64,000 nt of DNA. Source: Candidatus Babeliaceae bacterium (GTDB taxonomy: Bacteria > Babelota > Babeliae > Babelales > Babelaceae). The stretch covers positions 34,384 through 98,383 of the forward strand of contig JAFFZZ010000114.1 of NCBI GenBank assembly GCA_016933915.1. The letters are read 5' to 3'. The notes beneath the pieces are model-generated. The model was not told the origin of the DNA. It saw only the letters and a program-made list of their open reading frames with translations, and did not search any database. The translations under genes and the position numbers were made by a program. Shown piece by piece: positions 56,594 through 64,000 of this stretch; position 1 is the stretch's first letter; every line of letters begins with the position of its first letter.

Positions 56594-57460
56594 ATGATTG
56601 TCCCCACCGATATCCCTATCTCCCATCGACCTATTTTTGAAGAAAATTATCGTGCCATTACTCGTGGCACAGACAAACTCATGCTTTTTGCGTGCGATCA
56701 AAAAATAGAACAACTAAATCCTATCAATCCCGAAGATTTTTTTGTCATCGCAGCTTCTGCCTATGTTGGCGCATTTGCAACTCAACCGGGTCTTATTGCG
56801 CGCTACGGGGCACAGTATCAGAACATCGATTACATTGCTAAACTTAATGCGAAAACAAATCTGATATCTTCATCGCAACGTGATCCATCATCACGACAAG
56901 GCTGGAGCGTTGAGCAAGTAGTACAGTTTGCTCAAGAATCAAAATTACCTATCAGAGGTGTTGCATACGCACTCTACCCGGGAAGCGAATTCGAGGACAT
57001 TCAACTTGCTGAAGCAGCACGTATTGTCCACGAAGCACACCAATACGGTCTGATAGCTATGCTCTGGGTTTATCCGCGCGGCAAGGCAGTACGTCATGAA
57101 ACAGAAGCTAGAGTGATTATTGGTGCTGCAAGTATAGCGACAGCACTTGGCGCCGATTTTGTAAAGGTTAAAGTTCCCACACCTGAAAGACATGCATCAA
57201 GCGCCCAACTTATGAATGAAGTGGTTAAAGCAGCAGGAAACACCACAGTCCTCTTCGCAGGGGGTGAGCGTCAAGATCCAGGTAAATTCCTTCGCGAAGT
57301 TCACGACCTTCTCACCATAGGAAAGGTTGGTGGATGCGCAGTCGGTAGAAATATTTACGAGCATGACTTTGCCTACGCAATTAAAATGGCTGAAGCACTT
57401 TCATCCCTTGTGTACAAAGGACAAACACTTGCTCATGCACAAAGCATTATTGGATTGTAG
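56594..57460 (+). CDS. fbaB: Class I fructose-bisphosphate aldolase, DhnA/FbaB type
   Basis: 288 aa from the ATG with GAGG upstream; a longer frame overlaps ftsI. TIM-barrel aldolase of the archaeal-type class I family: FACDQKIEQLN at strand 1, GVAYALYPGSEFED, MLWVYPRG, and ADFVKVKVPTP with the Schiff-base lysine, then FAGGERQ. Cleaves fructose-1,6-bisphosphate in glycolysis or acts in reverse. Relatives in the family act on aromatic-precursor or autoinducer substrates, so specificity is inferred. Confidence 0.88.
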   Translation: MIVPTDIPISHRPIFEENYRAITRGTDKLMLFACDQKIEQLNPINPEDFFVIAASAYVGAFATQPGLIARYGAQYQNIDYIAKLNAKTNLISSSQRDPSSRQGWSVEQVVQFAQESKLPIRGVAYALYPGSEFEDIQLAEAARIVHEAHQYGLIAMLWVYPRGKAVRHETEARVIIGAASIATALGADFVKVKVPTPERHASSAQLMNEVVKAAGNTTVLFAGGERQDPGKFLREVHDLLTIGKVGGCAVGRNIYEHDFAYAIKMAEALSSLVYKGQTLAHAQSIIGL

Positions 57461-57477
57461 TTTTGCATTGCTATACT
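57450..57477 (+). promoter_or_regulatory. Predicted promoter of rarA, possibly leaderless
   Basis: TTGGAT (57450-57455), 16-bp spacer, TATACT (57472-57477) with an extended TGC. The rarA ATG is only 8 bp downstream of the -10, where transcription would start. The only SD-like AAGGGG is 1 bp from the ATG. Confidence 0.45.
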
Positions 57478-57484
57478 AAGGGGT

Positions 57485-58807
57485 ATGAAAGAACAACTAC
57501 CCATTTTTAATAATCACAAAGCACCGCTTGCCGAACGAATGCGGCCGCAGCGCCTTAAAGATATTGTTGGCCAAGAGCATCTATTGGGTCCACATAAGAT
57601 ATTGGGCCATGCCCTGGAGACTGATTCCATAGGCAACTACATCTTCTGGGGACCTCCCGGCACGGGGAAGACAACTTTAGCACATGTCATTGCACAAATG
57701 ACTCAACGCCCATTTGTTACTTTTAGCGCAGCGTTCAACGGCATCAAAGAAGTAAAAGCAGTTATCGAAGAAACAAAAGAATCATTACAAAGTGGTGGGA
57801 AAAGCACCATTTTATTTGTTGATGAAATTCACCGTTTCAATAAGGCCCAGCAGGATGCCTTTTTACAGCCACTTGAGCAAGGCATTATTACGCTCATTGG
57901 CGCTACCACTGAAAATCCTTCATTCGAAGTAAACACAGCACTCCTCAGTCGCTGCACCGTTTGTATCCTCAATCCACTTGAAGATAGTCACATTGCACAG
58001 ATTATTGATCGCTGCCTCTCTGGCCATGTTAGTGGATTTGCAGAGAAAGCCATTACACTCACCTCCGATGCACGTGATCTGCTCATCAATTATGCAAACG
58101 GAGATGCGCGCATAGCGCTCACTGCCCTTGACTCAGCAGCACAACTGGCGGAAACACAAAATGGAACAATATCTGTAGAAACAATCAAAACCGTTCTTTC
58201 TGCACGAAATGTCGCCTATGACAAAAACGGGGAAGAACATTATAACCTTATCTCCGCACTCCATAAATCATTGCGCAGTTCCGATGTTCAAGCTGCACTC
58301 TACTGGTTAAATCGCATGATTGAAGGTGGTGCAGACCCTCTCTATCTAGTGCGTCGACTTATACGATTTGCAAGTGAAGATATAGGTCTTGCTGACCCAC
58401 AAGCTTTAGTCCAGGCTGTTGCGGTACAGCAGGCGGTACATTTTTTGGGCTACCCAGAATGCAATGTTCATCTTGGGCAGCTCGTCATCTACCTCGCTAC
58501 CGCTCCTAAATCAAACAGTGTCTACACGGCAGTTTTACAGGCAAAACGCGCGGTAGCTGAAACACGAAACGATCCAGTTCCCTTACATATTCGCAATTCA
58601 CCTACCAGACTCATGAGGGAAATCGGCTGTGGCAAGGGGTACCAGTACGACCATGAAAGTGAAGACCATTTTTCCGGACAGAGGTGTTTCCCTGAAAATC
58701 TCGAAGGCTCAATTTTTTATCGGCCAGGAGAGTACGGATTTGAACGCGAAATCAAAAAACGACTCGATTATTGGAATTCATTGAGAACAAAATTGCAGAA
58801 AAAGTAA
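57485..58807 (+). CDS. rarA: Replication-associated recombination protein RarA/MgsA
   Basis: 440 aa. The conserved opening PLAERMRPQRLKDIVGQEHL fixes the start. AAA+ core with FWGPPGTGKTTLAHVIA, Walker B LFVDEIHRFNKAQQDAFL and TENPSF sensor, followed by the clamp-loader-like C-terminal domain with the NDPVPLHIRNSPTRLM segment. Acts at stalled forks. No coupling partner; the predicted -10 sits just before the ATG. Confidence 0.97.
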   Translation: MKEQLPIFNNHKAPLAERMRPQRLKDIVGQEHLLGPHKILGHALETDSIGNYIFWGPPGTGKTTLAHVIAQMTQRPFVTFSAAFNGIKEVKAVIEETKESLQSGGKSTILFVDEIHRFNKAQQDAFLQPLEQGIITLIGATTENPSFEVNTALLSRCTVCILNPLEDSHIAQIIDRCLSGHVSGFAEKAITLTSDARDLLINYANGDARIALTALDSAAQLAETQNGTISVETIKTVLSARNVAYDKNGEEHYNLISALHKSLRSSDVQAALYWLNRMIEGGADPLYLVRRLIRFASEDIGLADPQALVQAVAVQQAVHFLGYPECNVHLGQLVIYLATAPKSNSVYTAVLQAKRAVAETRNDPVPLHIRNSPTRLMREIGCGKGYQYDHESEDHFSGQRCFPENLEGSIFYRPGEYGFEREIKKRLDYWNSLRTKLQKK

Positions 58808-58881
58808 AAATTTATTCACTCGCATCACAGTCATTTGATAACGTTTCCAATCAATATCCCTCCGAACCAAAAGGATATCAA

Positions 58882-60792
58882 ATGAAAACCTGGAATAAAT
58901 TTGTAATTTTTATTTTCGCCGGAACATTCTCCTCATCAGCTCACACCAACGATCATCTGGATTATGTCTTTGCCTTTGATACCGGCGGAGTCCTCAGCAC
59001 CAATCAAAGCATACTATCTCACGGCGAAGTTCTACAGGCACATACCGCTTTTGTTGGGGCAACAACCTTTGCGGTTGCCCGAGCTATTCAACAAAACAAG
59101 ATTGTCGTCGCTTCAGTGCCGCTTATAAAAAACCTTTTTATAGTAACTCGCTACCCATTATCAAAGGAAAATATCACATGGTGGCAACACTATTTCCCAA
59201 ACACAGATGCAAAAGAAGTCCTAAAAAATATCTTGTCTGAACAAACTACCGAAATAAAAGAACAACCTTCTTTTATTAAAATGAATATTCTCCCCCACAT
59301 GCAAAAGAATTACTTAATTTTCCTTGCTAAAACGGGTGATTTTATCGTTCTTGTACCACGAGGGATCTCACTAACGCAAGCAGGTTTTTTACGCAAAAAA
59401 GTTAAACTAATTCCATTTAAAAAAATTGAAGCTACTCTCCCAAAACCTGAAATCATCCCCCTGTCTTTCATTAACTTTAAAAACTTATGGAACATAAAAA
59501 ACAGAGTCGAAAAGCATTGTCTACTCACCGGACACGGGCACGGGCACGGAAATGGACAAAAAGGAGACCTGCCCATCTTCGGAGGACTCCTCCCTGATGA
59601 CTATCACCGTTTTCTTACGTTTCTCTCCAAAATCAACTGCGCTTCACTCTTTGTCTCTACGTGCTTCGCTGGAGGTGCTACAACAGCTTATATGCACCAG
59701 ACAACTTTAGATAAAACTGAAAAAGTACTCTTTAATTTGCACGACATACACTACCCTATTATCCTTGGCACAACCACCGATAATGTTAGATATACAAATG
59801 CCAGCTTTTCAAGCCATACCTTCGATCTTACTAAGTATTTTGACGCAATTTATAAATTCACGAAAAAAGGAAATTATACGGACCTCAAAAATGCTTCGCG
59901 CGTACTACAAGGCTTTGAAAGAAGAACAAACATTCCCTCAATCCGTATGCCTGGAGCAAACACTCTTTTTCGGGCTATCAGTATTAATAACTCTGTCAAA
60001 ACATTAACCGTCACACAACAAAAAATCTGGGAACTTGATTTTAAAGATAAGCCGATGGTTTTGCCAAATGTAAAGAACGGCGTTTTCCTTTATTACCCTG
60101 CAATAGTAAACATCCCGCTCGTCATCCCAAAAACTTACATAGATAACAAACCTGAATACCCATCACTTATTTCTATGGCTCAGGGGAAATCACTTCATAT
60201 ATTCAAAAAAATAGAAGCTCCGCACTTAACACTCTCAGAAACATTACAGGCACTACTTGGTATTACAACCCCTACCGATCGCGGTTTAATTATCGATGAG
60301 TTAGTTTGTAAAGCAACTTCATACGATGGAAAGCTCCAATTGTATGGTGTTGTTATTGAAAGTAAGGCCTTACAAAATGAAAATTATGGGACAGTAATCA
60401 CACTCACCATTCTTGTAAAAAGAGCTGATAATGGCCTTTATTATGAATTTTTAACAAACAATGCCAAACCTTTTATTAAAAACAAAAAAAATCTCTGTAT
60501 GCCTTATAACCCCGCTACAGGAGAATGTGCACCGCTACCTTTCCTTATGTCGATCGTCCCCAGAAATATTAGTGAAGAAAACTACAAAAAAGACGCTCTT
60601 GAAATTATCAACTCGACGCTTCCCTCCAGCGAAACCATCGAACAGTCATCAGGACAACACGAGACAGTCGCAATGGTCAAAAAGGCAGCAGAGGAAATTA
60701 TTGAAAAAACGGTCAAAACAAAAAAATCTTATGGTGGTGATAAAACTACACAGCTCATCCCTCCTCATGCTCCCCACCAAACAAAATCTTAA
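58882..60792 (+). CDS. Putative secreted clan CD (caspase-like) cysteine peptidase
   Basis: 636 aa from the ATG with AAAAGGA upstream; a longer frame overlaps rarA. Signal peptide MKTWNKFVIFIFAGTFSSSAHT. Residues 213-262 have the clan CD pattern: hydrophobic strand ending in a His-Gly dyad (CLLTGHGHGHGNG, His218), about 40 residues, then a hydrophobic strand ending in Cys (CASLFVSTCFAGG, Cys261). This is the His/Cys layout of caspases, gingipains, clostripain and CHAT proteins. The remainder has no recognised domain. Could be an effector; it may also be an inactive relative. Its stop abuts the convergent FKBP gene. Confidence 0.5.
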   Translation: MKTWNKFVIFIFAGTFSSSAHTNDHLDYVFAFDTGGVLSTNQSILSHGEVLQAHTAFVGATTFAVARAIQQNKIVVASVPLIKNLFIVTRYPLSKENITWWQHYFPNTDAKEVLKNILSEQTTEIKEQPSFIKMNILPHMQKNYLIFLAKTGDFIVLVPRGISLTQAGFLRKKVKLIPFKKIEATLPKPEIIPLSFINFKNLWNIKNRVEKHCLLTGHGHGHGNGQKGDLPIFGGLLPDDYHRFLTFLSKINCASLFVSTCFAGGATTAYMHQTTLDKTEKVLFNLHDIHYPIILGTTTDNVRYTNASFSSHTFDLTKYFDAIYKFTKKGNYTDLKNASRVLQGFERRTNIPSIRMPGANTLFRAISINNSVKTLTVTQQKIWELDFKDKPMVLPNVKNGVFLYYPAIVNIPLVIPKTYIDNKPEYPSLISMAQGKSLHIFKKIEAPHLTLSETLQALLGITTPTDRGLIIDELVCKATSYDGKLQLYGVVIESKALQNENYGTVITLTILVKRADNGLYYEFLTNNAKPFIKNKKNLCMPYNPATGECAPLPFLMSIVPRNISEENYKKDALEIINSTLPSSETIEQSSGQHETVAMVKKAAEEIIEKTVKTKKSYGGDKTTQLIPPHAPHQTKS

Positions 60793-61227
60793 CTAAGACT
60801 GAACAGCAAGCAGTTCAACCTCAAAAAGAAGTGTTGCATTAGGCGGAATAGCAGCACCAGCACCTCGTGATCCATAGCCAAGGTGTGGTGGAATACGAAG
60901 CAGACGCTTCTCACCAACCCTCATCGATAAGACACCAAGGTCCCATCCTTGAATTACATGGCCAACACCGATTCTAAAGGTAAATGGTTGTCCTCGATCA
61001 ATACTGCTATCAAATTTTCTTCCTCGCTTACCATTTTCTTCGAGCCAGCCGGCATAGTGCACAGTCACATTCTGCCCCACCCGAGGCTGTTGCGCATCCA
61101 CTGGCGCTGCTGTAATTACTTCGTAAGTAAGATCGGTAGTTTTTTGTTCATTCACTATTGTTCCCTTCAATGTATAAAATGTTCCCATGAGACAAAAGCA
61201 TCCCAAAAGTAAGCTCTGTACCTTCAT
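60793..61227 (-). CDS. FKBP-type peptidyl-prolyl isomerase, exported
   Basis: 144 aa. Short N-terminal hydrophobic signal (SLLLGCFCLMGTFYTL), then a single FKBP domain: VTVHYAGWLEENGKRGRKFDSS, GHVIQGWDLGVLSMRVGEKR, PPHLGYGSRGAGAAIPPNATL. Catalyses proline cis-trans isomerisation, here probably in the periplasm. A perfect 18-bp palindrome lies 27 bp before its start. Confidence 0.93.
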   Translation of the reverse strand: MKVQSLLLGCFCLMGTFYTLKGTIVNEQKTTDLTYEVITAAPVDAQQPRVGQNVTVHYAGWLEENGKRGRKFDSSIDRGQPFTFRIGVGHVIQGWDLGVLSMRVGEKRLLRIPPHLGYGSRGAGAAIPPNATLLFEVELLAVQS

Positions 61228-61254
61228 AAAGCATCTCCTCTTTGGTAAAGAAAT

Positions 61255-61272
61255 GGGGCGATATATCGCCCC
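61255..61272. promoter_or_regulatory. Perfect GC-rich palindrome upstream of FKBP gene
   Basis: GGGGCGATATATCGCCCC, a fully symmetric 18-bp sequence. No T-run follows on either strand, so it is more likely a protein-binding site or an attenuating hairpin than a terminator. Confidence 0.5.
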
Positions 61273-61335
61273 TGCAACAACTGTATCAAATTTTAAAAAG
61301 ATTTACTCAAAATCCCAAAGCTCTGTTCCAAAAAA

Positions 61336-61357
61336 GTGGGGCTTTGTAAAGCCCCAC
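61336..61357 (-). terminator. Intrinsic terminator of thioredoxin-like gene
   Basis: Stem GTGGGGCTTT/AAAGCCCCAC with a 2-base loop. Read on the minus strand it is followed directly by TTTTTTGGAAC, 24 bp after the thioredoxin-like stop codon. Confidence 0.85.
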
Positions 61358-61381
61358 CCATTCATAACAAACTAATGTTTT

Positions 61382-61768
61382 TTACCCGAGGTTGAAAAGA
61401 CTTGTTGCCTTGGCAACAAGTTGAGACTGTGTTGTGTTTCCACCCACAGAACGTCCCTTTTCTGCCCCATCGGTCCCAATAAAGACAAACGTTGGAATCG
61501 ATCTTACGCCATATTTATTGGCAAGGGAACGATATTTATCGATATCGACTTTGACAAAAATGGCTTTCCCTTCAAGCGCCGCCGATGCCCCTTCAAAAAG
61601 AGCATTTGTGGCAGAGCATGGACCACACCAAGTAGCAAAAAACTTAACAACCAGCGGAAGGGAAGGTTTTGCAAAATCAATCCCGTCAGGCGATGATAAA
61701 ACTTTTGCACTTAATGCCGATGAAAAAATTAACCCAGTAAGTAAAGCTAAAGAAACTATTCTACGCAT
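61382..61768 (-). CDS. Exported thioredoxin-like protein
   Basis: 128 aa. Signal peptide MRRIVSLALLTGLIFSSALSA, then a thioredoxin fold with FATWCGPC (active-site pair), VDIDKYRSLANKYGVRSIPTFV and the cis-proline. The periplasmic location and WCGPC suggest a thiol oxidoreductase for exported proteins, many of which here are Cys-rich. Ends with its own terminator. GAAGGAG precedes the ATG. Confidence 0.9.
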   Translation of the reverse strand: MRRIVSLALLTGLIFSSALSAKVLSSPDGIDFAKPSLPLVVKFFATWCGPCSATNALFEGASAALEGKAIFVKVDIDKYRSLANKYGVRSIPTFVFIGTDGAEKGRSVGGNTTQSQLVAKATSLFNLG

Positions 61769-61852
61769 TGTTATAACTCCTTCTCGGATACAATCACGGT
61801 CATAGTATAGTATAGAATAACATAATACCGTTTTTTGTCACGGAGTACCGTT

Positions 61853-63160
61853 ATGACGCCCTACACCACCCGTCAACCATTTGAGGGGTTTCCACACAAC
61901 CTTTTGAAAACTGTGCTAAATCAGATTGAATCAGAAATTAACACATGCGCACAACTTCTTGGAACCAAAGATAAAATACCTGCTTCATTTATCACCTTAC
62001 CGTTTAATCAGACAATGATAAGTACAATCAATGGGCAGGCTCAAATTAAGAAAACATATAACCCTGACGCAATATTTCTTGTTGGTATTGGAGGTTCCGC
62101 ACTGGGTTGCCAAGCTGTTTTCAACACACTCTCCGGCAGTTGGCCAAACTTGCTCAATCGCCCAGCCTTATACGTTGCTGATACTATCGACGTAGACAAA
62201 ATATACGCCATGTTCAACATTATTGAGGAATACCAAAACGCCCACAAAACCGTGATGGTGGTTATTGTCTCCAAATCAGGTACAACTTTGGAGACATGCG
62301 TTAATGCAGCATTCATCATCGATAAAGTAAAATCACTCTACCCAGAAAATTATCGAGACCTCATATCCATTGTCTCATGTGCTCAAACACCACTTCACAA
62401 ACAGGCAGAGACAGAAAACTTTCTCTTCCTCGAAATACCACAAGAAATCAGTGGGCGCTTTTCTCTCTTAACCGCAGCAGGACTTTTTCCATTATCTCTT
62501 CTTGGTATCGATATCACTGCTCTCTGTACAGGAGCACGGCGTGCTATAGAAAATTTCATTCGCACCGGAGCAGCACTCCCCGAAAATCAAGCCGCTCAAA
62601 ACTGTGCCTACTGGTATCTTTTATTCCAAAAGGGGTATATTAACCACAATCTCTTTGTTTTTGATGAAACCGGCGAGTATCTCGGAAAATGGTACCGGCA
62701 GCTCATTGCAGAAAGCCTCGGAAAAAAATATGATATTCACGGCAATCTGGTAGAAACAGGAATCCTTCCTATCGTCTCAATCGGCACCACAGATCTTCAC
62801 GCCATGATCCCCGTACTTCTTCACGGCCCACGCAATACTCTCACCCATTTCCTTTGGATTGAGCCAAAAGAGGCTGACCTTACCGCACCAACCTGGGAAT
62901 CAATGGAGATTCCCAGCCTCCCCATCAATTCGATTAAAAAAGCCCTATTTAAAAGCACTGAAGCATCATTCGCAGCTGAAAAAAGACCTTTTTTAACAAC
63001 CAATCTATCAAAAAACGCTCACGATCTTGGATATTTTATGCAGAACGCAATGTGCCACATTATGCTCATGGGAAACCTGCTCCAGGTTAACCCATTTGAC
63101 CAACCGGCAGTAGAACTCTATAAGTCAGAGGCAAAAAAATTGCTAAACCCTGGCATTTAG
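61853..63160 (+). CDS. pgi: Glucose-6-phosphate isomerase
   Basis: 435 aa from the ATG with CGGAG upstream (a TTG at 61835 precedes the SD). SIS-fold sugar isomerase: FLVGIGGSALGCQAVF, VIVSKSGTTLET, the catalytic Glu region, and AMCHIMLMGNLLQVNPFDQPAVELYK. Short, as in the 430-450 aa bacterial Pgi form. Interconverts glucose-6-P and fructose-6-P. Divergent from the thioredoxin-like gene. Confidence 0.95.
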   Translation: MTPYTTRQPFEGFPHNLLKTVLNQIESEINTCAQLLGTKDKIPASFITLPFNQTMISTINGQAQIKKTYNPDAIFLVGIGGSALGCQAVFNTLSGSWPNLLNRPALYVADTIDVDKIYAMFNIIEEYQNAHKTVMVVIVSKSGTTLETCVNAAFIIDKVKSLYPENYRDLISIVSCAQTPLHKQAETENFLFLEIPQEISGRFSLLTAAGLFPLSLLGIDITALCTGARRAIENFIRTGAALPENQAAQNCAYWYLLFQKGYINHNLFVFDETGEYLGKWYRQLIAESLGKKYDIHGNLVETGILPIVSIGTTDLHAMIPVLLHGPRNTLTHFLWIEPKEADLTAPTWESMEIPSLPINSIKKALFKSTEASFAAEKRPFLTTNLSKNAHDLGYFMQNAMCHIMLMGNLLQVNPFDQPAVELYKSEAKKLLNPGI

Positions 63161-63249
63161 AGGATTGTTTTTGCTAAATTGAAAGTTAGGGTATTAAAAT
63201 ACCTTGAAAAACCTAAAGAAAACACGTGCTTAAAAAAAGGAGAATACTT

Positions 63250-63768
63250 ATGATGATCCAAACCGATATCGGAATCCAAGAACCAGCACGTCAAGAAACC
63301 GTAGTTCATCTCAACAAAATAAACGCCGACCTTTTTGTTCTGTACCACAAACTCTTGAAATACCACTGGAACATTCGCGGCCAACACTTCGGGCCTCTTC
63401 ACGCATTCTTTGAAGATCTTTATACGCAAGCTTTTGAAGATATCGATCGCGTTGCCGAACGTGTTCGCGCCTTAGGAAAACTTTCACCAGGGACTATGGA
63501 AGAAGCCCTAAAATTAGCACGATTAAAAGAAGAACCAGGACGCAATCCATCAGACATGGAGATGATAGCTGATTTGCTCAATGATTTTGAGACAATCATC
63601 ACACACATCCGTTCTGATATAAAAAAGATACAGGAATCACATGATGAGGGATCTGTTGCTATGCTCTCAGACATGATAATGAAACTTGAGAAAAGCGCCT
63701 GGATGCTACGCGCGCACCTAGAGGCAGCAGAAGCTGAAAAAAAGACCATCAAAGACGTTAAGGAATAA
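63250..63768 (+). CDS. dps: Dps/ferritin-like iron-storage protein
   Basis: 172 aa from the ATG, AAAGGAG 7 bp upstream. Ferroxidase motif KYHWNIRGQHFGPLHAFFEDLY followed by EDIDRVAERV, intact. The four-helix bundle assembles into a 12-mer that oxidises iron with peroxide and protects DNA. TGCTAAATT at 63172-63180 may be an extended -10. Confidence 0.95.
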   Translation: MMIQTDIGIQEPARQETVVHLNKINADLFVLYHKLLKYHWNIRGQHFGPLHAFFEDLYTQAFEDIDRVAERVRALGKLSPGTMEEALKLARLKEEPGRNPSDMEMIADLLNDFETIITHIRSDIKKIQESHDEGSVAMLSDMIMKLEKSAWMLRAHLEAAEAEKKTIKDVKE

Positions 63769-63800
63769 GGCCCTGTCAGGAAATTACTTTAAAGAGAAAA

Positions 63801-64000
63801 GATGTCAGTGAATGGTTTCGTTAAACCCCATCCCGTTTGTCGTGTAACAGCGCAGATTGTCATCCCGCTCGTCCTGAGCGGAGTGAAACGGAGTCGAACG
63901 GATACGAGCGGAAGTGAAGGGAATATATGCGTTCGCAACCCATTCGATTACGTCCCTGTGGGACTACACGCAGGGCGAACGGTTAGTGGGATATGCGTTC
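63801..64000. repeat. Dispersed-type intergenic repeat, continuing past the window
   Basis: Contains hairpin CCGCTC/GAGCGG (63865-63881) nested in a wider inverted pair CCGCTCGT/ACGAGCGG (63865-63872 with 63904-63911), the phrase CCTGAGCGGAGTGAAACGGA, and a repeated TATGCGTTC (63926-63934 and 63992-64000). This style of sequence occurs as dispersed copies in many bacterial genomes and is often mis-annotated as small proteins. The plus frame from 63801 is open to the window edge but is most likely not a gene. Confidence 0.7.

Noticed and set aside
59532..59565. GGACACGGGCACGGGCACGG-like run as a DNA tandem repeat
   Set aside because: Short and explained by the Gly-His run of the putative peptidase; not an independent repeat.
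63801..64000. Open plus-strand frame running to the window edge
   Set aside because: Its translation follows dispersed-repeat sequence with nested inverted repeats, there is no SD, and such repeats are commonly mis-called as proteins.

Overview
The window looks like a chromosome segment of a small-genome, host-dependent Gram-negative-type bacterium. The best guess is the Dependentiae/Babeliae (TM6) lineage. This is inference from gene content, not from a marker gene: there is no rRNA here. Pointers are short gaps and many ATGA/overlap junctions, many lineage-specific secreted proteins of unknown function, ankyrin-like proteins, a eukaryote-type cytosolic phospholipase A2 with a signal peptide, a deoxynucleoside kinase that reads like the animal dCK/dGK family, and beta-barrel-like proteins ending in Trp. 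Conserved housekeeping genes are scattered among these.

Layout. 0-6 kb: a NurA-type nuclease cut by the window edge, the secreted phospholipase, TatD nuclease, HU, serS and an FMN-binding split-barrel protein. 6-13.6 kb: a secreted coiled-coil protein, murJ overlapping a LolD-like ATPase, a coupled three-gene unit of two membrane proteins plus a secreted protein, and an NlpC/P60-like protein lacking its cysteine. 13.6-22 kb: polA, rluD-like, mgtE, tRNA-Ala, tdk and radA. 22-32 kb: accessory block with two paralogous membrane proteins, a Cys-rich secreted protein, two ankyrin-like paralogues, pgeF, smpB, and large secreted proteins of unknown function. 32-40 kb: secA, hsp20, lon and a PfkB sugar kinase. 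40-44 kb: small membrane proteins, an outer-membrane-like barrel, a HIT hydrolase and a HAD-like protein running antisense into tRNA-Arg. 44.5-48.4 kb: a partial ATP synthase operon (c, b-like, b, delta, alpha) headed by the deoxynucleoside kinase. 48.5-58.8 kb: a second barrel-like protein, recD2, an amidase-fold protein lacking zinc ligands, an FtsL-like protein and FtsI, class I aldolase and rarA. 58.9-64 kb: a putative secreted clan CD cysteine peptidase, FKBP, a thioredoxin-like protein, pgi, dps, and a dispersed-type repeat at the right edge.

Together the genes suggest a cell that still builds septal peptidoglycan (MurJ, FtsL-like, FtsI), salvages nucleosides with two kinases, runs an ATP synthase whose c subunit carries sodium-type ligands, and exports many proteins. 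Two cell-wall-hydrolase folds appear catalytically dead. The most promising leads are the secreted phospholipase, the secreted caspase-fold peptidase candidate, the animal-like kinase inside the ATP synthase operon, and the two pseudo-hydrolases. Start codons were re-chosen where a Shine-Dalgarno (SD) sequence or gene overlap favoured an internal start.
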